64,000 nucleotides of DNA from Synechococcus sp. CCY 9618 (GTDB lineage: Bacteria; Cyanobacteriota; Cyanobacteriia; PCC-6307; Cyanobiaceae), in contig NZ_JAFKRG010000011.1 of the NCBI RefSeq assembly GCF_019038415.1, positions 54,020-118,019 on the forward strand, given 5' to 3'. Of the stretch, positions 9,258-18,108 are shown piece after piece. The notes under the pieces are model-generated. The model was given only the letters and a program-made list of their open reading frames with translations. It was not told the DNA's origin and did no database searches. The position numbers and the translations under genes were made by a program. Position 1 is the stretch's first letter. Each line of letters begins with the position of its first letter.

Positions 9258-10228
9258 GGCACCAGGGGATGCACGGGGAACGCCTCCGGGGCCCCCCCCA
9301 GGATGCTGTGCGCCGGGGTGAACCCGGCCAGGTCGGAGCCGATCCGCTGCACGGCCTCGAAGCCTTTCGGCGACAGGAGCAGCAGTGGGGTGGCCAGCAG
9401 CTGGAACAGTCGTGGCGGCAGGGCCACCAGTCGGCAGCGGCGGGCCGGATCCCCCGGCACCGTCGCACCCTGGAGGCGCTGGAGCATGGCGGCGTAGGAG
9501 AGGGTGTCATCGCCGCCCAGGGGTAACAGCACCGGCTCGGACGGGTCCGGCCCGCCGGCGCTGAGCCGGTCGGCCAGATGCAGGGCCACGGCAGCCAGCT
9601 GGCGGCAGTGGATCGGTTGCCTCAGACCCCCCCGGTCGGGCAGGGGCAGCAGGGGCAGGCGGCGCAGCAGGCTCCGCAGCTGGCTGAGGTTGCGGTCCCC
9701 GAGCGGGCCCGCCTGGCCGTAGATCAGTGTGGGCGCAAGGATCCGCAGGGGCACCCGGTGGGCGGTGCAGGTGCTCGTCAGCAGGTCCTGGGCCTGCCGC
9801 AGCCGCCGGACCAGATCCCGGTCGAAGCGATTGGCGGCGAAACGCTTGGTGATCACCGAGGAGGAGGAGCAGGCCACCACCCCCTGCAGATCGGCGAAGC
9901 TTTCCGGCTCCTGGCTGGCCCAGCGGGCCAGCCAGGGTGCGAAGGACCAGATCGGCGCAAAGCTCAGCAGCCGTCCTGCCGGCGTCTGGACGGGAACGCC
10001 GTGGTCGTCCAGATCGCAGCGCAGGAACGGCAGCGGCTCACCGTTCGCGGTGGGACAAGGGGGTGGGCGGCGTCCAGCCACGGTCAGGGGCCGATCGCCC
10101 GCCAGGCCGATCAGGGCCTGCCCGCTCGGGGTGGAGGCTCCGAAGAGGGTGATGGGAGCCGGGGCGGGGCCGGTCAGGGAAGGATCAACGGCGGTCATCG
10201 GGGTGGCAAGGCTGTCAGCGGCAGTCAT
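9254..10228 (-). CDS. Atypical NAD(P)-dependent epimerase/dehydratase-like protein (SDR fold)
   Basis: An SDR-like protein with an N-terminal Rossmann segment (ITLFGASTPSGQALIGL). The central region resembles sugar epimerases (LRILAPTLIYG; QPIHCRQLAAVALHLAD). The usual catalytic YxxxK is not visible: the stretch after the SSSS motif reads VITKRFAANRFDRDLV with no Tyr. It may have lost or altered catalysis, or act as a different kind of reductase. The start at the ATG at 10228 is inferred from the beginning of the Rossmann fold; an ATG at 10198 is also possible. It overlaps the upstream DUF218-like gene by 14 bp. It sits next to the initiating transferase, as SDRs often do in O-antigen loci. 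Confidence 0.7.
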   Translation of the reverse strand: MTAADSLATPMTAVDPSLTGPAPAPITLFGASTPSGQALIGLAGDRPLTVAGRRPPPCPTANGEPLPFLRCDLDDHGVPVQTPAGRLLSFAPIWSFAPWLARWASQEPESFADLQGVVACSSSSVITKRFAANRFDRDLVRRLRQAQDLLTSTCTAHRVPLRILAPTLIYGQAGPLGDRNLSQLRSLLRRLPLLPLPDRGGLRQPIHCRQLAAVALHLADRLSAGGPDPSEPVLLPLGGDDTLSYAAMLQRLQGATVPGDPARRCRLVALPPRLFQLLATPLLLLSPKGFEAVQRIGSDLAGFTPAHSILGGAPEAFPVHPLVP

Positions 10229-10973
10229 TGCTGTCGAGCCGGCCGTCCCAGCCGGTGAGGCGCCAGAGGGAGGAGCGCAGCTGGTCGCGCCAGAGGCGCA
10301 GTTGGGATTCGGGCCGCAGATCGCCCGTGTCGGCATCGAATCCGTCCACCTGCCAGCCGCTGCCGGCATAGATGATCCGGGCGATGGCCAGGGTGCGGGC
10401 CATGTGGGTCTCGGCGGTCACGATCGTGAGGCGCCCGGGTCTCGGCCAGGTTTCCAGCCGACGGGCCAGGGCTGTCACCTGCCCGACCGTGTCGCAGCCG
10501 GGCAGCAGCCGGATCAGCTTTGAGGTGTCCTGGGGCCACAGGCCACGATTCAGCAGGTGCTGGCGGGTGATGGCCTGATACTCGGCGTTGCCCTGGAACA
10601 CCAGGATGGAGCCCGGGTACTGCTGCCAGAGCAGCAGGGCTGAATGGCCTCGCCAGGGATCGTCGACCAGCGCCGAAATCACCCAGGGTCCGGTGCTGGC
10701 CCCCGTAGAGGCCGGGTCCGGTGCGGCAGGGGACGGAGGTGCCGCAGAGGGCAGCAGGGGTGCGAAGAACCAGCCGAGGCCGGCGATCCCGGCCAGGGTC
10801 AGCAGAACAAGGCGACGGCGGGGAACGCCCCGGATCCTTCGGGACCCGGTGCCGGCGTGCGACGGCGTCAGCCGTCGCACCCGGACGCGATTGCGATCTG
10901 GCGTCTCCCGCCCCTCTGTCGCGTCCGGCCTGTCCTGTGGCGGCAAGGGCACCGGAGCGGTCGGACGGGGCAT
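10215..10973 (-). CDS. DUF218 (YdcF-like) membrane protein
   Basis: A 252-residue protein with a proline- and arginine-rich cytoplasmic N-terminus, one membrane helix (LVLLTLAGIAGLGWFFAPLL) and a DUF218/YdcF-like domain. The typical segments are LIRLLPGCDTVGQVTALARRL and IVTAETHMARTLAIAR. Family members are envelope-associated, but the biochemical role is not settled. The ATG at 10973 is chosen over an upstream start because it forms a TGATG overlap with the stop of the preceding glycosyltransferase gene. It is probably translated by coupling in the same operon. Confidence 0.72.
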   Translation of the reverse strand: MPRPTAPVPLPPQDRPDATEGRETPDRNRVRVRRLTPSHAGTGSRRIRGVPRRRLVLLTLAGIAGLGWFFAPLLPSAAPPSPAAPDPASTGASTGPWVISALVDDPWRGHSALLLWQQYPGSILVFQGNAEYQAITRQHLLNRGLWPQDTSKLIRLLPGCDTVGQVTALARRLETWPRPGRLTIVTAETHMARTLAIARIIYAGSGWQVDGFDADTGDLRPESQLRLWRDQLRSSLWRLTGWDGRLDSNDCR

Positions 10974-11848
10974 CAGCTTATCGGCCCTCGGTGGCCGGCC
11001 CTTGGGGCGTACCGGACGGGCAGAAGGCGGCTCCAGAGTCGACGGACGTACCGGAGGCTGAATGGAAACCACCAGAAGAGGCCGAAGGCGCGCCAGTAGG
11101 CCAGCCGCACCTCCTCCAGCCGCCTCCGGGTCTGCTGGCCGCTGGCCCCGGCGGAGCCCATGTGAACCAGTTCCAGCGGCAGGGTCCGCGCCCTGAGGCC
11201 CGGAACGGCTCCCAGCCGCAGGAAGTAGTCGAGGTCGGCGGAGAGCCGGAAGGGTTCGGCGTAGTGATCAAGGTGCCGGCGGGCCCCCGGGCCGATCAGG
11301 GTGGCCTGGTGGGGTGGGGTGGAGCCCAGGAACAGGCCGAGGCGATAGCTCGGTTGGCCGCAGAAGCCCGTGGGGCGCCCCAGCCGGACCGCCCCATCCG
11401 GCCCCGCCCCCGCGTAACGCCCCCTGCAGACCACCAGATCCGGAGGTGTGCCCCCGGCAAGGGGCGGCCGGGTCGCGGCGATCACGTCCTCCAGCACGGT
11501 GGCGCCCGCCGCCCAGTCGTCACTCCCCCAGAACAGCAGCCAGTGATCGGCCGGCACGGCGCGAAAGCCCTGGTTCATGGCACCGAAAATGCCGGGAAGG
11601 GCAGGATCCTGGGGCTCCCAGGCGAAGCGTCTGTCGCGGTGACAGAGCGCTTCCAGCCAGGTTCGATGCTCCGGACCGCTGGGGCCATCGACGAACAGCA
11701 CGCGCCAGTGGGGCCAGCTCTGGCGCTGCAGGGAGGTGACCAGGCGCGGCAGCAGGGGGTGGGAATCGAGGGTGGGAACGATCAGGGTGAGCCCGGTTCC
11801 GGGTCCGTCCGAAACCGCCCCGACCCCGGCGGCGGAGAAACTTCTCAC
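10973..11848 (-). CDS. GT2-family glycosyltransferase
   Basis: A family 2 (GT-A) glycosyltransferase of 291 residues. The first strand reads LTLIVPTLDSHPLLPRLV, a nucleotide-binding acidic residue lies in VLFVDGPSG, and the DxD equivalent is probably in LLFWGSDDWAAGAT. The core resembles short WcaA-like enzymes that add one sugar in repeat-unit assembly; donor and acceptor cannot be told. The start is a GTG that overlaps the TGA of the carbamoyltransferase gene (GTGA). The stop overlaps the next start (TGATG), so it is tightly coupled on both sides. Confidence 0.85.
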   Translation of the reverse strand: MRSFSAAGVGAVSDGPGTGLTLIVPTLDSHPLLPRLVTSLQRQSWPHWRVLFVDGPSGPEHRTWLEALCHRDRRFAWEPQDPALPGIFGAMNQGFRAVPADHWLLFWGSDDWAAGATVLEDVIAATRPPLAGGTPPDLVVCRGRYAGAGPDGAVRLGRPTGFCGQPSYRLGLFLGSTPPHQATLIGPGARRHLDHYAEPFRLSADLDYFLRLGAVPGLRARTLPLELVHMGSAGASGQQTRRRLEEVRLAYWRAFGLFWWFPFSLRYVRRLWSRLLPVRYAPRAGHRGPIS

Positions 11849-13596
11849 CCCTGCCGGCGGATCAGCACGTCGCCCAGAACCAGCAGGTCCATCCGGGTGC
11901 GCAGGAAGCAGTCGAGCGCCTGGGCAGGGGTGCAGACGATGGGTTCGTTCTCATTGAAGGAGGTGTTGAGCACCATCGGCACACCGGTGCGGTCGGCGAA
12001 GGCCCGGATCAGCCGGTAGTAGCGCCCGTTGTCCGTGGCGTTCACGGTCTGGAGCCTGCCACTGCCGTCCACGTGGGTGACGGCGGGAATGCGGGACCGC
12101 TGCTCTTCACGGATCGGATACACCTGCATCATGAAGGGCACCTCTCCCTCCAGAGCGAACCATTCCCCCACCGCCTCTTCCAGCACCGAAGGCGCGAAGG
12201 GCCGGAACGATTCCCTGCGCTTGATCTTCAGGTTGAGGATGTCCTTCATGTCGGCCCGGCGCGGGTCACCGAGGATCGAGCGGTGGCCCAGGGCCCTCGG
12301 ACCCCATTCCATCCGGCCCTCGAACCAGCCCACCACCAGCCCCTGAGCGATCGCCTCGGCCACCTGGCCGCAGAGCTCCCCGTCCTCCGGCCGCGCCAGG
12401 CGGCAATGGGCCTGCTCCAGGGCTGTGCGGGTGGCCTCTCCGCTGAGCAGCTCCTCGATTTCCCCGGGGGCCGGGCGGCTGCCCAGGTAGGCGTGGCGCA
12501 TGGCGGCCGAGCGGGGCTGTCCCAGCCCGTGCCACACCTCCAGCGCCGCCCCCAGAGCGCCGCCGGCATCGCCGGCCGCCGCCTGCACGTAGACGTGGCG
12601 AAAAGGGGTTTCCAGAGTCACCTTGCCGTTGGCCACGGAATTGGCGCCGCAGCCGCCGGCGATGCACAGCTGGTCGCTGGGATGGCTGCGGTGCAGGGCC
12701 CGGAGCAGGTGGAAGAAGGCTTCCTCGTACATGGCCTGGGCCGAACGGGCGATGTCCATGTGGTGCTGGGCAAGGGGCTCGTCGGCTGCGCGGGCGGGGC
12801 CGAGCAGGGCTTCCAGCTCCGGGCTCCAGTGGCTGCCCACCACCGGCGCGCCATGGCTCCACTGGTGCGGCAGCCGCTGGGTGGCATGGCGGAAGTAGCG
12901 CAGGTCCAGCCGGTAGGTGCCATCGGGCTGGAGGCGCACGATGCGCCGCATGGCCTCCATCCGGGTGGGCTGGCCATAGGGGGCCAGGCCCATCACCTTG
13001 TATTCATCGCCGTAGTTCGGGAAGCCCAGGTACTGGGTGATGGCGGTGTAGAAGGCGCCCAGGGAATGGGGAAACCAGATCTGACCGTCCAGGCTCAGCT
13101 GGTTGCCCTGGCCGTGGCCCCAGGCTCCGCTGGCGAAGTCGCCGAAGCCATCCACCGAGATCACGGCGGCCTCCTCGTAGGGGGAGGCGAAGAAGGCTGA
13201 GGCCAGGTGGGCCCGGTGGTGCTCCACGAAGTGCAGCCGGGCCCGGATCTCGGCCCCTGGGAAGGCCGCAGCCAGCTGCTGGCCCAGGTCGGCCCGCTCC
13301 CGCTTGTTGCGCCAGCGGTCGATCAGGAAGCGGGGATCGGGACGGTGGCCCAGGGTGTAGGCCACCTTGCGCCAGCGGTGGGCTCCCGGCAGGGAATTGA
13401 TCGCGATGTGGTCGAGTTCGTCGGGGGCCACGCCGGCATCGCTGAGGCACCAGGCCATCGCCTGCGAGGGGAAGCCCGCCCAGTGCTTGATGCGGCGGAA
13501 GCGTTCCTCCTCGGCCGCGGCGACGATCACCCCATCGCGGATCAGGGCGGCGGCGGCATCGGCGTGAAAGGCGTTGATGCCCAGGATGAGCGTCAT
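11845..13596 (-). CDS. Carbamoyltransferase (NodU/CmcH/TobZ family)
   Basis: A 583-residue O-carbamoyltransferase that should use carbamoyl phosphate and ATP to decorate a sugar hydroxyl. The N-terminal Kae1-like domain starts directly at the ATG (MTLILGINAFHADAAAALI). It contains the metal-binding histidines in FVEHHRAHLASAFF and the nucleotide segment ISVDGFGDFASG, followed by GGCGANSVANGKV. The C-terminal YrdC-like domain carries EWGPRALGHRSIL and VLNTSFNENEPIV. Length matches the family. An in-frame extension to 13716 exists but is not protein-like, so the ATG at 13596 is used. The gene lies inside the glycosyltransferase run, so the target is most likely the exopolysaccharide. Confidence 0.92.
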   Translation of the reverse strand: MTLILGINAFHADAAAALIRDGVIVAAAEEERFRRIKHWAGFPSQAMAWCLSDAGVAPDELDHIAINSLPGAHRWRKVAYTLGHRPDPRFLIDRWRNKRERADLGQQLAAAFPGAEIRARLHFVEHHRAHLASAFFASPYEEAAVISVDGFGDFASGAWGHGQGNQLSLDGQIWFPHSLGAFYTAITQYLGFPNYGDEYKVMGLAPYGQPTRMEAMRRIVRLQPDGTYRLDLRYFRHATQRLPHQWSHGAPVVGSHWSPELEALLGPARAADEPLAQHHMDIARSAQAMYEEAFFHLLRALHRSHPSDQLCIAGGCGANSVANGKVTLETPFRHVYVQAAAGDAGGALGAALEVWHGLGQPRSAAMRHAYLGSRPAPGEIEELLSGEATRTALEQAHCRLARPEDGELCGQVAEAIAQGLVVGWFEGRMEWGPRALGHRSILGDPRRADMKDILNLKIKRRESFRPFAPSVLEEAVGEWFALEGEVPFMMQVYPIREEQRSRIPAVTHVDGSGRLQTVNATDNGRYYRLIRAFADRTGVPMVLNTSFNENEPIVCTPAQALDCFLRTRMDLLVLGDVLIRRQG

Positions 13597-13845
13597 GAAG
13601 CTGCTGAACCGGATGACGGGTGGCGGCAGGAGCCGATGGCGGCAGCGGCTCTCGGAAGGGTCTGAGGGGTCATTCTCCCGGAGTGAACCCCCGGTCGGCC
13701 CGATGGTCGGCACCATCCGGTCGACCTCGGCCTCCCTCGGCGGAAGGGCGGATCCGAAGCCCTGGCTGATGCAACCTGCGGCGGAATCCTAGGGGAACTT
13801 TCATGGACGGCTGGGTCGCCCGTGATCGCAGCTCCCGGGGGGGCC
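13597..13845. other. Intergenic gap, likely promoter region of the carbamoyltransferase operon
   Basis: About 250 bp between the carbamoyltransferase start and the asnB stop. It is GC-rich without a protein-like frame. It probably carries the promoter for the downstream minus-strand genes and the end of the asnB transcript. I see no convincing promoter hexamers or terminator hairpin here. Confidence 0.4.
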
Positions 13846-15657
13846 TCAGGAGCCCGGCTCCATGGGCAGGCTGAGGCCGAGGTGGGCCTCGAGCCAGTGC
13901 TGCAGCACCATCAGGCTCCAGCGGCGGTACCAGGGCGTCAGGTCGATCCCGGGCGGTGTTGATGGCAGCCGCAGGGCCAGGGGGGAGGCCGGATCGTCCA
14001 GCCAGAGCTGGAAGGGGAAGCGGAACCCCTGTTTGGGGCGGTTCAGGAACCATTCGGGCAGCTCCGGCATGCTGGCCTCCAGCAGCTGCTTGCCTCTGGC
14101 CAGCCGCAGGGCGGCGGGGATCGGCGCCAGCCGGCGCTGCAGCTGGGCGTCCACCAGGGGCAGGCGCAGTTCCAGACCGGCGGCCATGGCCATCACGTCG
14201 CTGTCCGGCAGCAGCTGGTTGCGCAGATAACGGGTTCCCTCCAGCCAGGCCACCGCTTCGCTGCCGTCCCGTTCCCCCGTTCCCCCGTCAGGGGGAGCCG
14301 CCGGACCGTCAGGCACGAGTTCCCAGTGGGCCAGCAGGCGGTGGGTCTCGGCTGGGGAGAAGAGCCCCCGGAAGCAGGCGTAGGCCTGATGGAGGGAGGC
14401 CGGGTTTTCCAGCAGTCCCGCCAGCCGCTGCTGCCGGGCCCGTCGGCCTTTCGGCAGTCGCCGCAGCAGGCCCGCGGCCAGCGGGCCGGCCGGCCCGAGG
14501 CGTCCCCGCCAGCGGCACAGCTTGGGCACCATGCGGAAGCTGGGATAGCCCCCGAACAGCTCGTCGCCGCCGAGTCCGGAGAGGGCCACCTTCAGCCCGT
14601 GCTCGCGGGCCAGCCGGGCCACGCACCAGGTGTTGTAACCATCGATGGAGGGTTGGTCCTGGCTGGCCAGGAAGCTGGGCAGCCACTGCCGGGCCTGGTC
14701 TGCCGTGAGGTTCAGAGGCGTGTGGTGGCTGCCGAAGTGGGCGGCGATCTGTGCCGCCGGTGCGGATTCGTCGAAGCCGCCCGCTCCCGTCTCCTCAAAG
14801 CCGATGGTGAAGGTGTGCAGTCCCCGGGGGGCGAGGGCGAGCAGGGAGGCGGAGTCGAGGCCGGCGCTCAGGAACAGCCCCACCGGCACGTCGCTCACCA
14901 TGTGGGCGGCCACCGAATCCTCCAATGCGGCGCGGGTGAGGGCCACGGCGTCATCCGCCGACATGGTCTCCGGGATGGCGGCCCCGAGGCTCTCCGGCAG
15001 GGGCCCCCAGGGACTGATGCTGAGCCGGCCCCGGCTCCAGGTGGCGGCGTGGCCGCTGGGCAGACGCTGCACGCCCTCCGCCAGGGTGGCGGGTTCAGGC
15101 ACCGAGCCGGTGGCCAGATAGCGCCCCAGGGCCCGCCGATCCAGGGTGGGAGGAGCCTCCTCGGCTGCCAGCAGGGCACGCAGCTCGGAGGCGAAGGCCA
15201 GGCTGCCGTCCGGCCCGGAACGCAGGTAGAGGGGCTTGATGCCGTGGGGATCGCGGGCCAGCAGGGCGGTGCGCTCCAGGGTGTCGAACAGGCAGAAGGC
15301 GAACATGCCCCTCAGGGCCCCCAGCCCGCCAGGACCCCGCCGGATCAACCAGGCCAGCAGCACCTCGGTGTCGCCGCTGCCCCGGAAGCCGTGCCCCTCC
15401 GCTTCCAGCTGCCGGCGCAGCTCGGCATGGTTGTAGATCTCGCCGTTGAAGACCAGCTGCCAGCGGCCGCAGGCGGAGGCCATGGGCTGGTGGCCGAGCG
15501 GGGAGAGATCCAGAATCGCCAGCCGCCGGTGCACCAGGCAGGTGTCGGCGTCCTGCCAGACACCGGCGTCATCCGGCCCCCGGTGGGCGAGACGGGGGCC
15601 GACCCGTTCGGCGAAGGTGCCCGGTGTCCTGCCCAGCTGCCCCGCGATGCCGCACAT
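13846..15657 (-). CDS. asnB: Asparagine synthase (glutamine-hydrolysing)
   Basis: Class II glutamine amidotransferase fused to an asparagine-synthetase domain. It starts MCGIAGQ, so Cys2 is available as the glutaminase nucleophile, followed by LAHRGPDDAG and FNGEIYNH. The synthetase domain has the PP-loop LSAGLDSASLL and the later GLGGDELFGGY. Length is about 603 residues, typical of the family. AsnB paralogues in O-antigen and capsule loci often amidate uronic acids rather than make free asparagine, and position here favours that reading. The start is fixed by the invariant Met-Cys-Gly-Ile; an upstream in-frame extension is not coding. The next gene upstream ends 4 bp before it. Confidence 0.92.
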   Translation of the reverse strand: MCGIAGQLGRTPGTFAERVGPRLAHRGPDDAGVWQDADTCLVHRRLAILDLSPLGHQPMASACGRWQLVFNGEIYNHAELRRQLEAEGHGFRGSGDTEVLLAWLIRRGPGGLGALRGMFAFCLFDTLERTALLARDPHGIKPLYLRSGPDGSLAFASELRALLAAEEAPPTLDRRALGRYLATGSVPEPATLAEGVQRLPSGHAATWSRGRLSISPWGPLPESLGAAIPETMSADDAVALTRAALEDSVAAHMVSDVPVGLFLSAGLDSASLLALAPRGLHTFTIGFEETGAGGFDESAPAAQIAAHFGSHHTPLNLTADQARQWLPSFLASQDQPSIDGYNTWCVARLAREHGLKVALSGLGGDELFGGYPSFRMVPKLCRWRGRLGPAGPLAAGLLRRLPKGRRARQQRLAGLLENPASLHQAYACFRGLFSPAETHRLLAHWELVPDGPAAPPDGGTGERDGSEAVAWLEGTRYLRNQLLPDSDVMAMAAGLELRLPLVDAQLQRRLAPIPAALRLARGKQLLEASMPELPEWFLNRPKQGFRFPFQLWLDDPASPLALRLPSTPPGIDLTPWYRRWSLMVLQHWLEAHLGLSLPMEPGS

Positions 15658-15661
15658 CGCC

Positions 15662-16882
15662 CTACGCCCCCCGGGCGGCAGGAAGGGTTCCGGCCGCTGT
15701 GAGCGCCTCCAGGTGGGCCTGGAAGGTGCGTCGGGCCGCGGTGGGGCTGGCCTGCTCCCGCACCCAGGCCAGCGCGCCGCTGGAGAGAGCCTCCCTGCGG
15801 CGACGATCCCCGCAGATCGCCGCGATCGCCGCTGCCATGGCAACGGGATCGCCGGCCACCAGCTGGCCCGTGCGTTCCTCGATCACGTAGTCCTCCGGGC
15901 CGCCGCAGCGGGTGCTGACCACCGGCACCCCGCAGGCCATGGCTTCGAGAGCGGCGATGCAAAGGCCCTCCTGATGAGAGGGGATCACAAACAGATCAAG
16001 GGTCTGCAGCACCTCCGCCAGGGGGGCGGGGGCCAGGCAGGGATGGCACCGCACCCGCTCCCCGAGACCCATGGCCTCCAGCCGTCCGCTGAGCAGATCG
16101 ACGTTCTGCTCACCGGCCAGGACGAGCTGGACCGGCCGTCCGGCGGCGACGAGGCGGGCCACGGCGTCGAGCAGCAGGCTGATCTGTTTGCGGGGGTCGC
16201 CGTAGCGTCCGGCGAAGCCGATGCGCCAGGGCACCAGGCGGCCTGGGGCCGGCCGGAAGACCTCCGGGTTCACCGGCATGGGCATCACCCCGTCCATGGG
16301 CCGGCCGGCGATGGCTTCCAGGGCCGCCGCCGTGTAGGAACTCAACGCCAGGATGCGACCCCGGGGGGCCCGCAGCACCTGGCGCTCCAGCCGCTTCAGC
16401 ACGGGACGGTTGAGGGCCCGGTCCAGCAGACGCCGGGGCCTCGAGAAGCCCCTGACCCGGTCGACCCGATCCGCCTCCCAGGGGGTGGCCACCCAGGCGA
16501 GGAAGGGAATCCCCAGGCGGGCGAAGGGGGTGGCACAGAGGGGATTGCCGGTGACCGACAGGTGGATGTCGCAGCTGGCCGTCAACTCCCGCCAGGCTCG
16601 CCGCGGCAGGTAGTGGGTGAATTCCAGTTCCGGCAGCCAGGCCCCCAGGCCATGGCCCTCGTGGTCTCCGTAGACCCGACGACTGATCCCGCCTGGCCGG
16701 CGGCCGCTGGCCACGGCATGCAGCGGCACCGACAGGCGCGGATGGCTGCTCCACGGCATGTACCAGGCGAAGACCGGTTCGATGTCCAGCTCCTCCAGCA
16801 TCCCGGTGATGCAGCGGGTCATGGCGGGCACACCCCCATCCACCGGTTCGATGGTGCTGACCAGGGCCCGCGGCCGGATCAT
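15662..16882 (-). CDS. GT4-family glycosyltransferase
   Basis: A GT-B fold retaining glycosyltransferase of 406 residues. The N-terminal domain starts RALVSTIEPVDGGVPAMTR, with the glycine-rich acceptor loop. The C-terminal Rossmann half has IGFAGRYGDPRKQISLLL and the donor-binding E-x7-E element in SHQEGLCIAALEAMACGVP. It probably adds a sugar from a nucleotide donor to the lipid-linked repeat unit. The start overlaps the stop of the SDR gene (ATGA), and the stop is 4 bp from the asnB start, so the three genes are likely co-transcribed. Confidence 0.9.
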   Translation of the reverse strand: MIRPRALVSTIEPVDGGVPAMTRCITGMLEELDIEPVFAWYMPWSSHPRLSVPLHAVASGRRPGGISRRVYGDHEGHGLGAWLPELEFTHYLPRRAWRELTASCDIHLSVTGNPLCATPFARLGIPFLAWVATPWEADRVDRVRGFSRPRRLLDRALNRPVLKRLERQVLRAPRGRILALSSYTAAALEAIAGRPMDGVMPMPVNPEVFRPAPGRLVPWRIGFAGRYGDPRKQISLLLDAVARLVAAGRPVQLVLAGEQNVDLLSGRLEAMGLGERVRCHPCLAPAPLAEVLQTLDLFVIPSHQEGLCIAALEAMACGVPVVSTRCGGPEDYVIEERTGQLVAGDPVAMAAAIAAICGDRRRREALSSGALAWVREQASPTAARRTFQAHLEALTAAGTLPAARGA

Positions 16883-17913
16883 GGCGCCAGCCAGCCGAAC
16901 AGGTCCCGGTTGTCGCGCACCCAGCGGATCAGGTGGCGCACGCCGTCGTTGACCTGGACCTGAGGGGTCCAGCCCAGCTGCGCGGCGGCCTTGCTGATGT
17001 CGCAGATGAACACCGGCTGGTCGCCGGGGCGGGACTGGCCGCTGAGGGGGGAGAGGCTGATCGCCAGCTCCTCCTCCAGGAAGCCCAGCAGGTCCCGCAG
17101 GCAGAGGGTGTTGACCGGGCCGCCGCCGATGTTGAAGGCCTGGCCGCTGATGTCCTCACGGTGGTGCCAGGCGGCCTCATAGGCCCGGGCCAGGTCGCGC
17201 ACGTCGAGCACATCGCGGGTCTGCCAGCCGTCGCCGTAGAGGGTGATGGGCCGCTCCAGCAGGGCGGCGATGCTGAACCAGGCCACCCAGCCCTGGTCTT
17301 CGATGCCGAACTGGCGGGTTCCGTAGATGCACGACTGGCGGAAGGCGCAGGTGCGCAGGTCGTAGATGCGGGCGTAGTCGATCGTGTACTGGTCAGCGAC
17401 CCCCTTGGAGCAGCCGTAGGGGGAGTGGAAATCCAGGGGCTGACTCTCCGGCACCCCGGCGGTGAGATCCCGGAAGCGGTAGCCGTGGGGGGTCAGCTCC
17501 ACCGGCACCGTTTCCATGCCGCCGTACACCTTGTTGGTGGAGGCATAGAGCACGAAACTTTCCGGGGACTGGAGTCGCACGGCCTCCATCACATTGAAGC
17601 TGCCGGCGGCGTTGATCTCGAAATCCTCCCTGGGGTTGGTGTAGGAGGTGGTGACTGCCACCTGGGCCGCCAGGTGCAGCAGCATCGAGGGCCTTACCGA
17701 AGCCACCACCTCGGCCAGGGCGTCGGCCTGGCGAATGTCCACCCGATGGAACGTGATGCCGGGATGCTGGTCCAGCAGCCAGCGGAGATTGTCCTCGGTG
17801 CCGCGTCTGGAGAGGTTGTCAAGAATCTGCACGTCCCAGCCCAGAGAGGCGAAGTGCTGGGCGGCGTTGACGCCGATGAAACCGGCGCCGCCGGTGATCA
17901 GGATCGAAGGCAT
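16879..17913 (-). CDS. CDP-paratose 2-epimerase-like SDR sugar epimerase
   Basis: An extended SDR of 344 residues with the NAD-binding motif ITGGAGFIGVNAAQHF at the N-terminus and the catalytic YGCSK. Two signatures, ASTNKVYGGM and IEDQGWVAWFS, are ones I associate with CDP-paratose/CDP-tyvelose 2-epimerase-like proteins. I see no CDP-glucose 4,6-dehydratase or paratose synthase here, so the true substrate may be another nucleotide sugar. The ATG at 17913 is chosen because the Rossmann fold begins there; ATG 17973 and the longer frame are less likely. It is followed by a GT4 gene with a 4-bp overlap. Confidence 0.82.
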   Translation of the reverse strand: MPSILITGGAGFIGVNAAQHFASLGWDVQILDNLSRRGTEDNLRWLLDQHPGITFHRVDIRQADALAEVVASVRPSMLLHLAAQVAVTTSYTNPREDFEINAAGSFNVMEAVRLQSPESFVLYASTNKVYGGMETVPVELTPHGYRFRDLTAGVPESQPLDFHSPYGCSKGVADQYTIDYARIYDLRTCAFRQSCIYGTRQFGIEDQGWVAWFSIAALLERPITLYGDGWQTRDVLDVRDLARAYEAAWHHREDISGQAFNIGGGPVNTLCLRDLLGFLEEELAISLSPLSGQSRPGDQPVFICDISKAAAQLGWTPQVQVNDGVRHLIRWVRDNRDLFGWLAP

Positions 17914-18108
17914 CGAGGAGAGCGAGGCGGAGAAATCGACGGGACAGGGGAATGCCGACCTGGTGACGGTCATCGGCGTTCGCCGGCCCTGAGAGGTGTG
18001 GGTAGACCTTATCGGCCGGACCTTAATCGAACCTCCCGATCCGGAGAAATCGTGTCCGGAACAGAGAAGAGAAAGGGGCTTCCGGCAGGCCACCCGCTCC
18101 TCGCACCC
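17914..18108. other. Intergenic gap with short inverted repeats
   Basis: This gap separates the 3' end of the polymerase-GT2 cluster from the start of the SDR gene, so it should contain the SDR promoter. Two copies of TCCGGA, themselves palindromic, flank a 9-nt spacer at about 18035-18055. A CCGGCC/GGCCGG pair lies at about 17980-18016. None forms an obvious intrinsic terminator. Confidence 0.35.
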
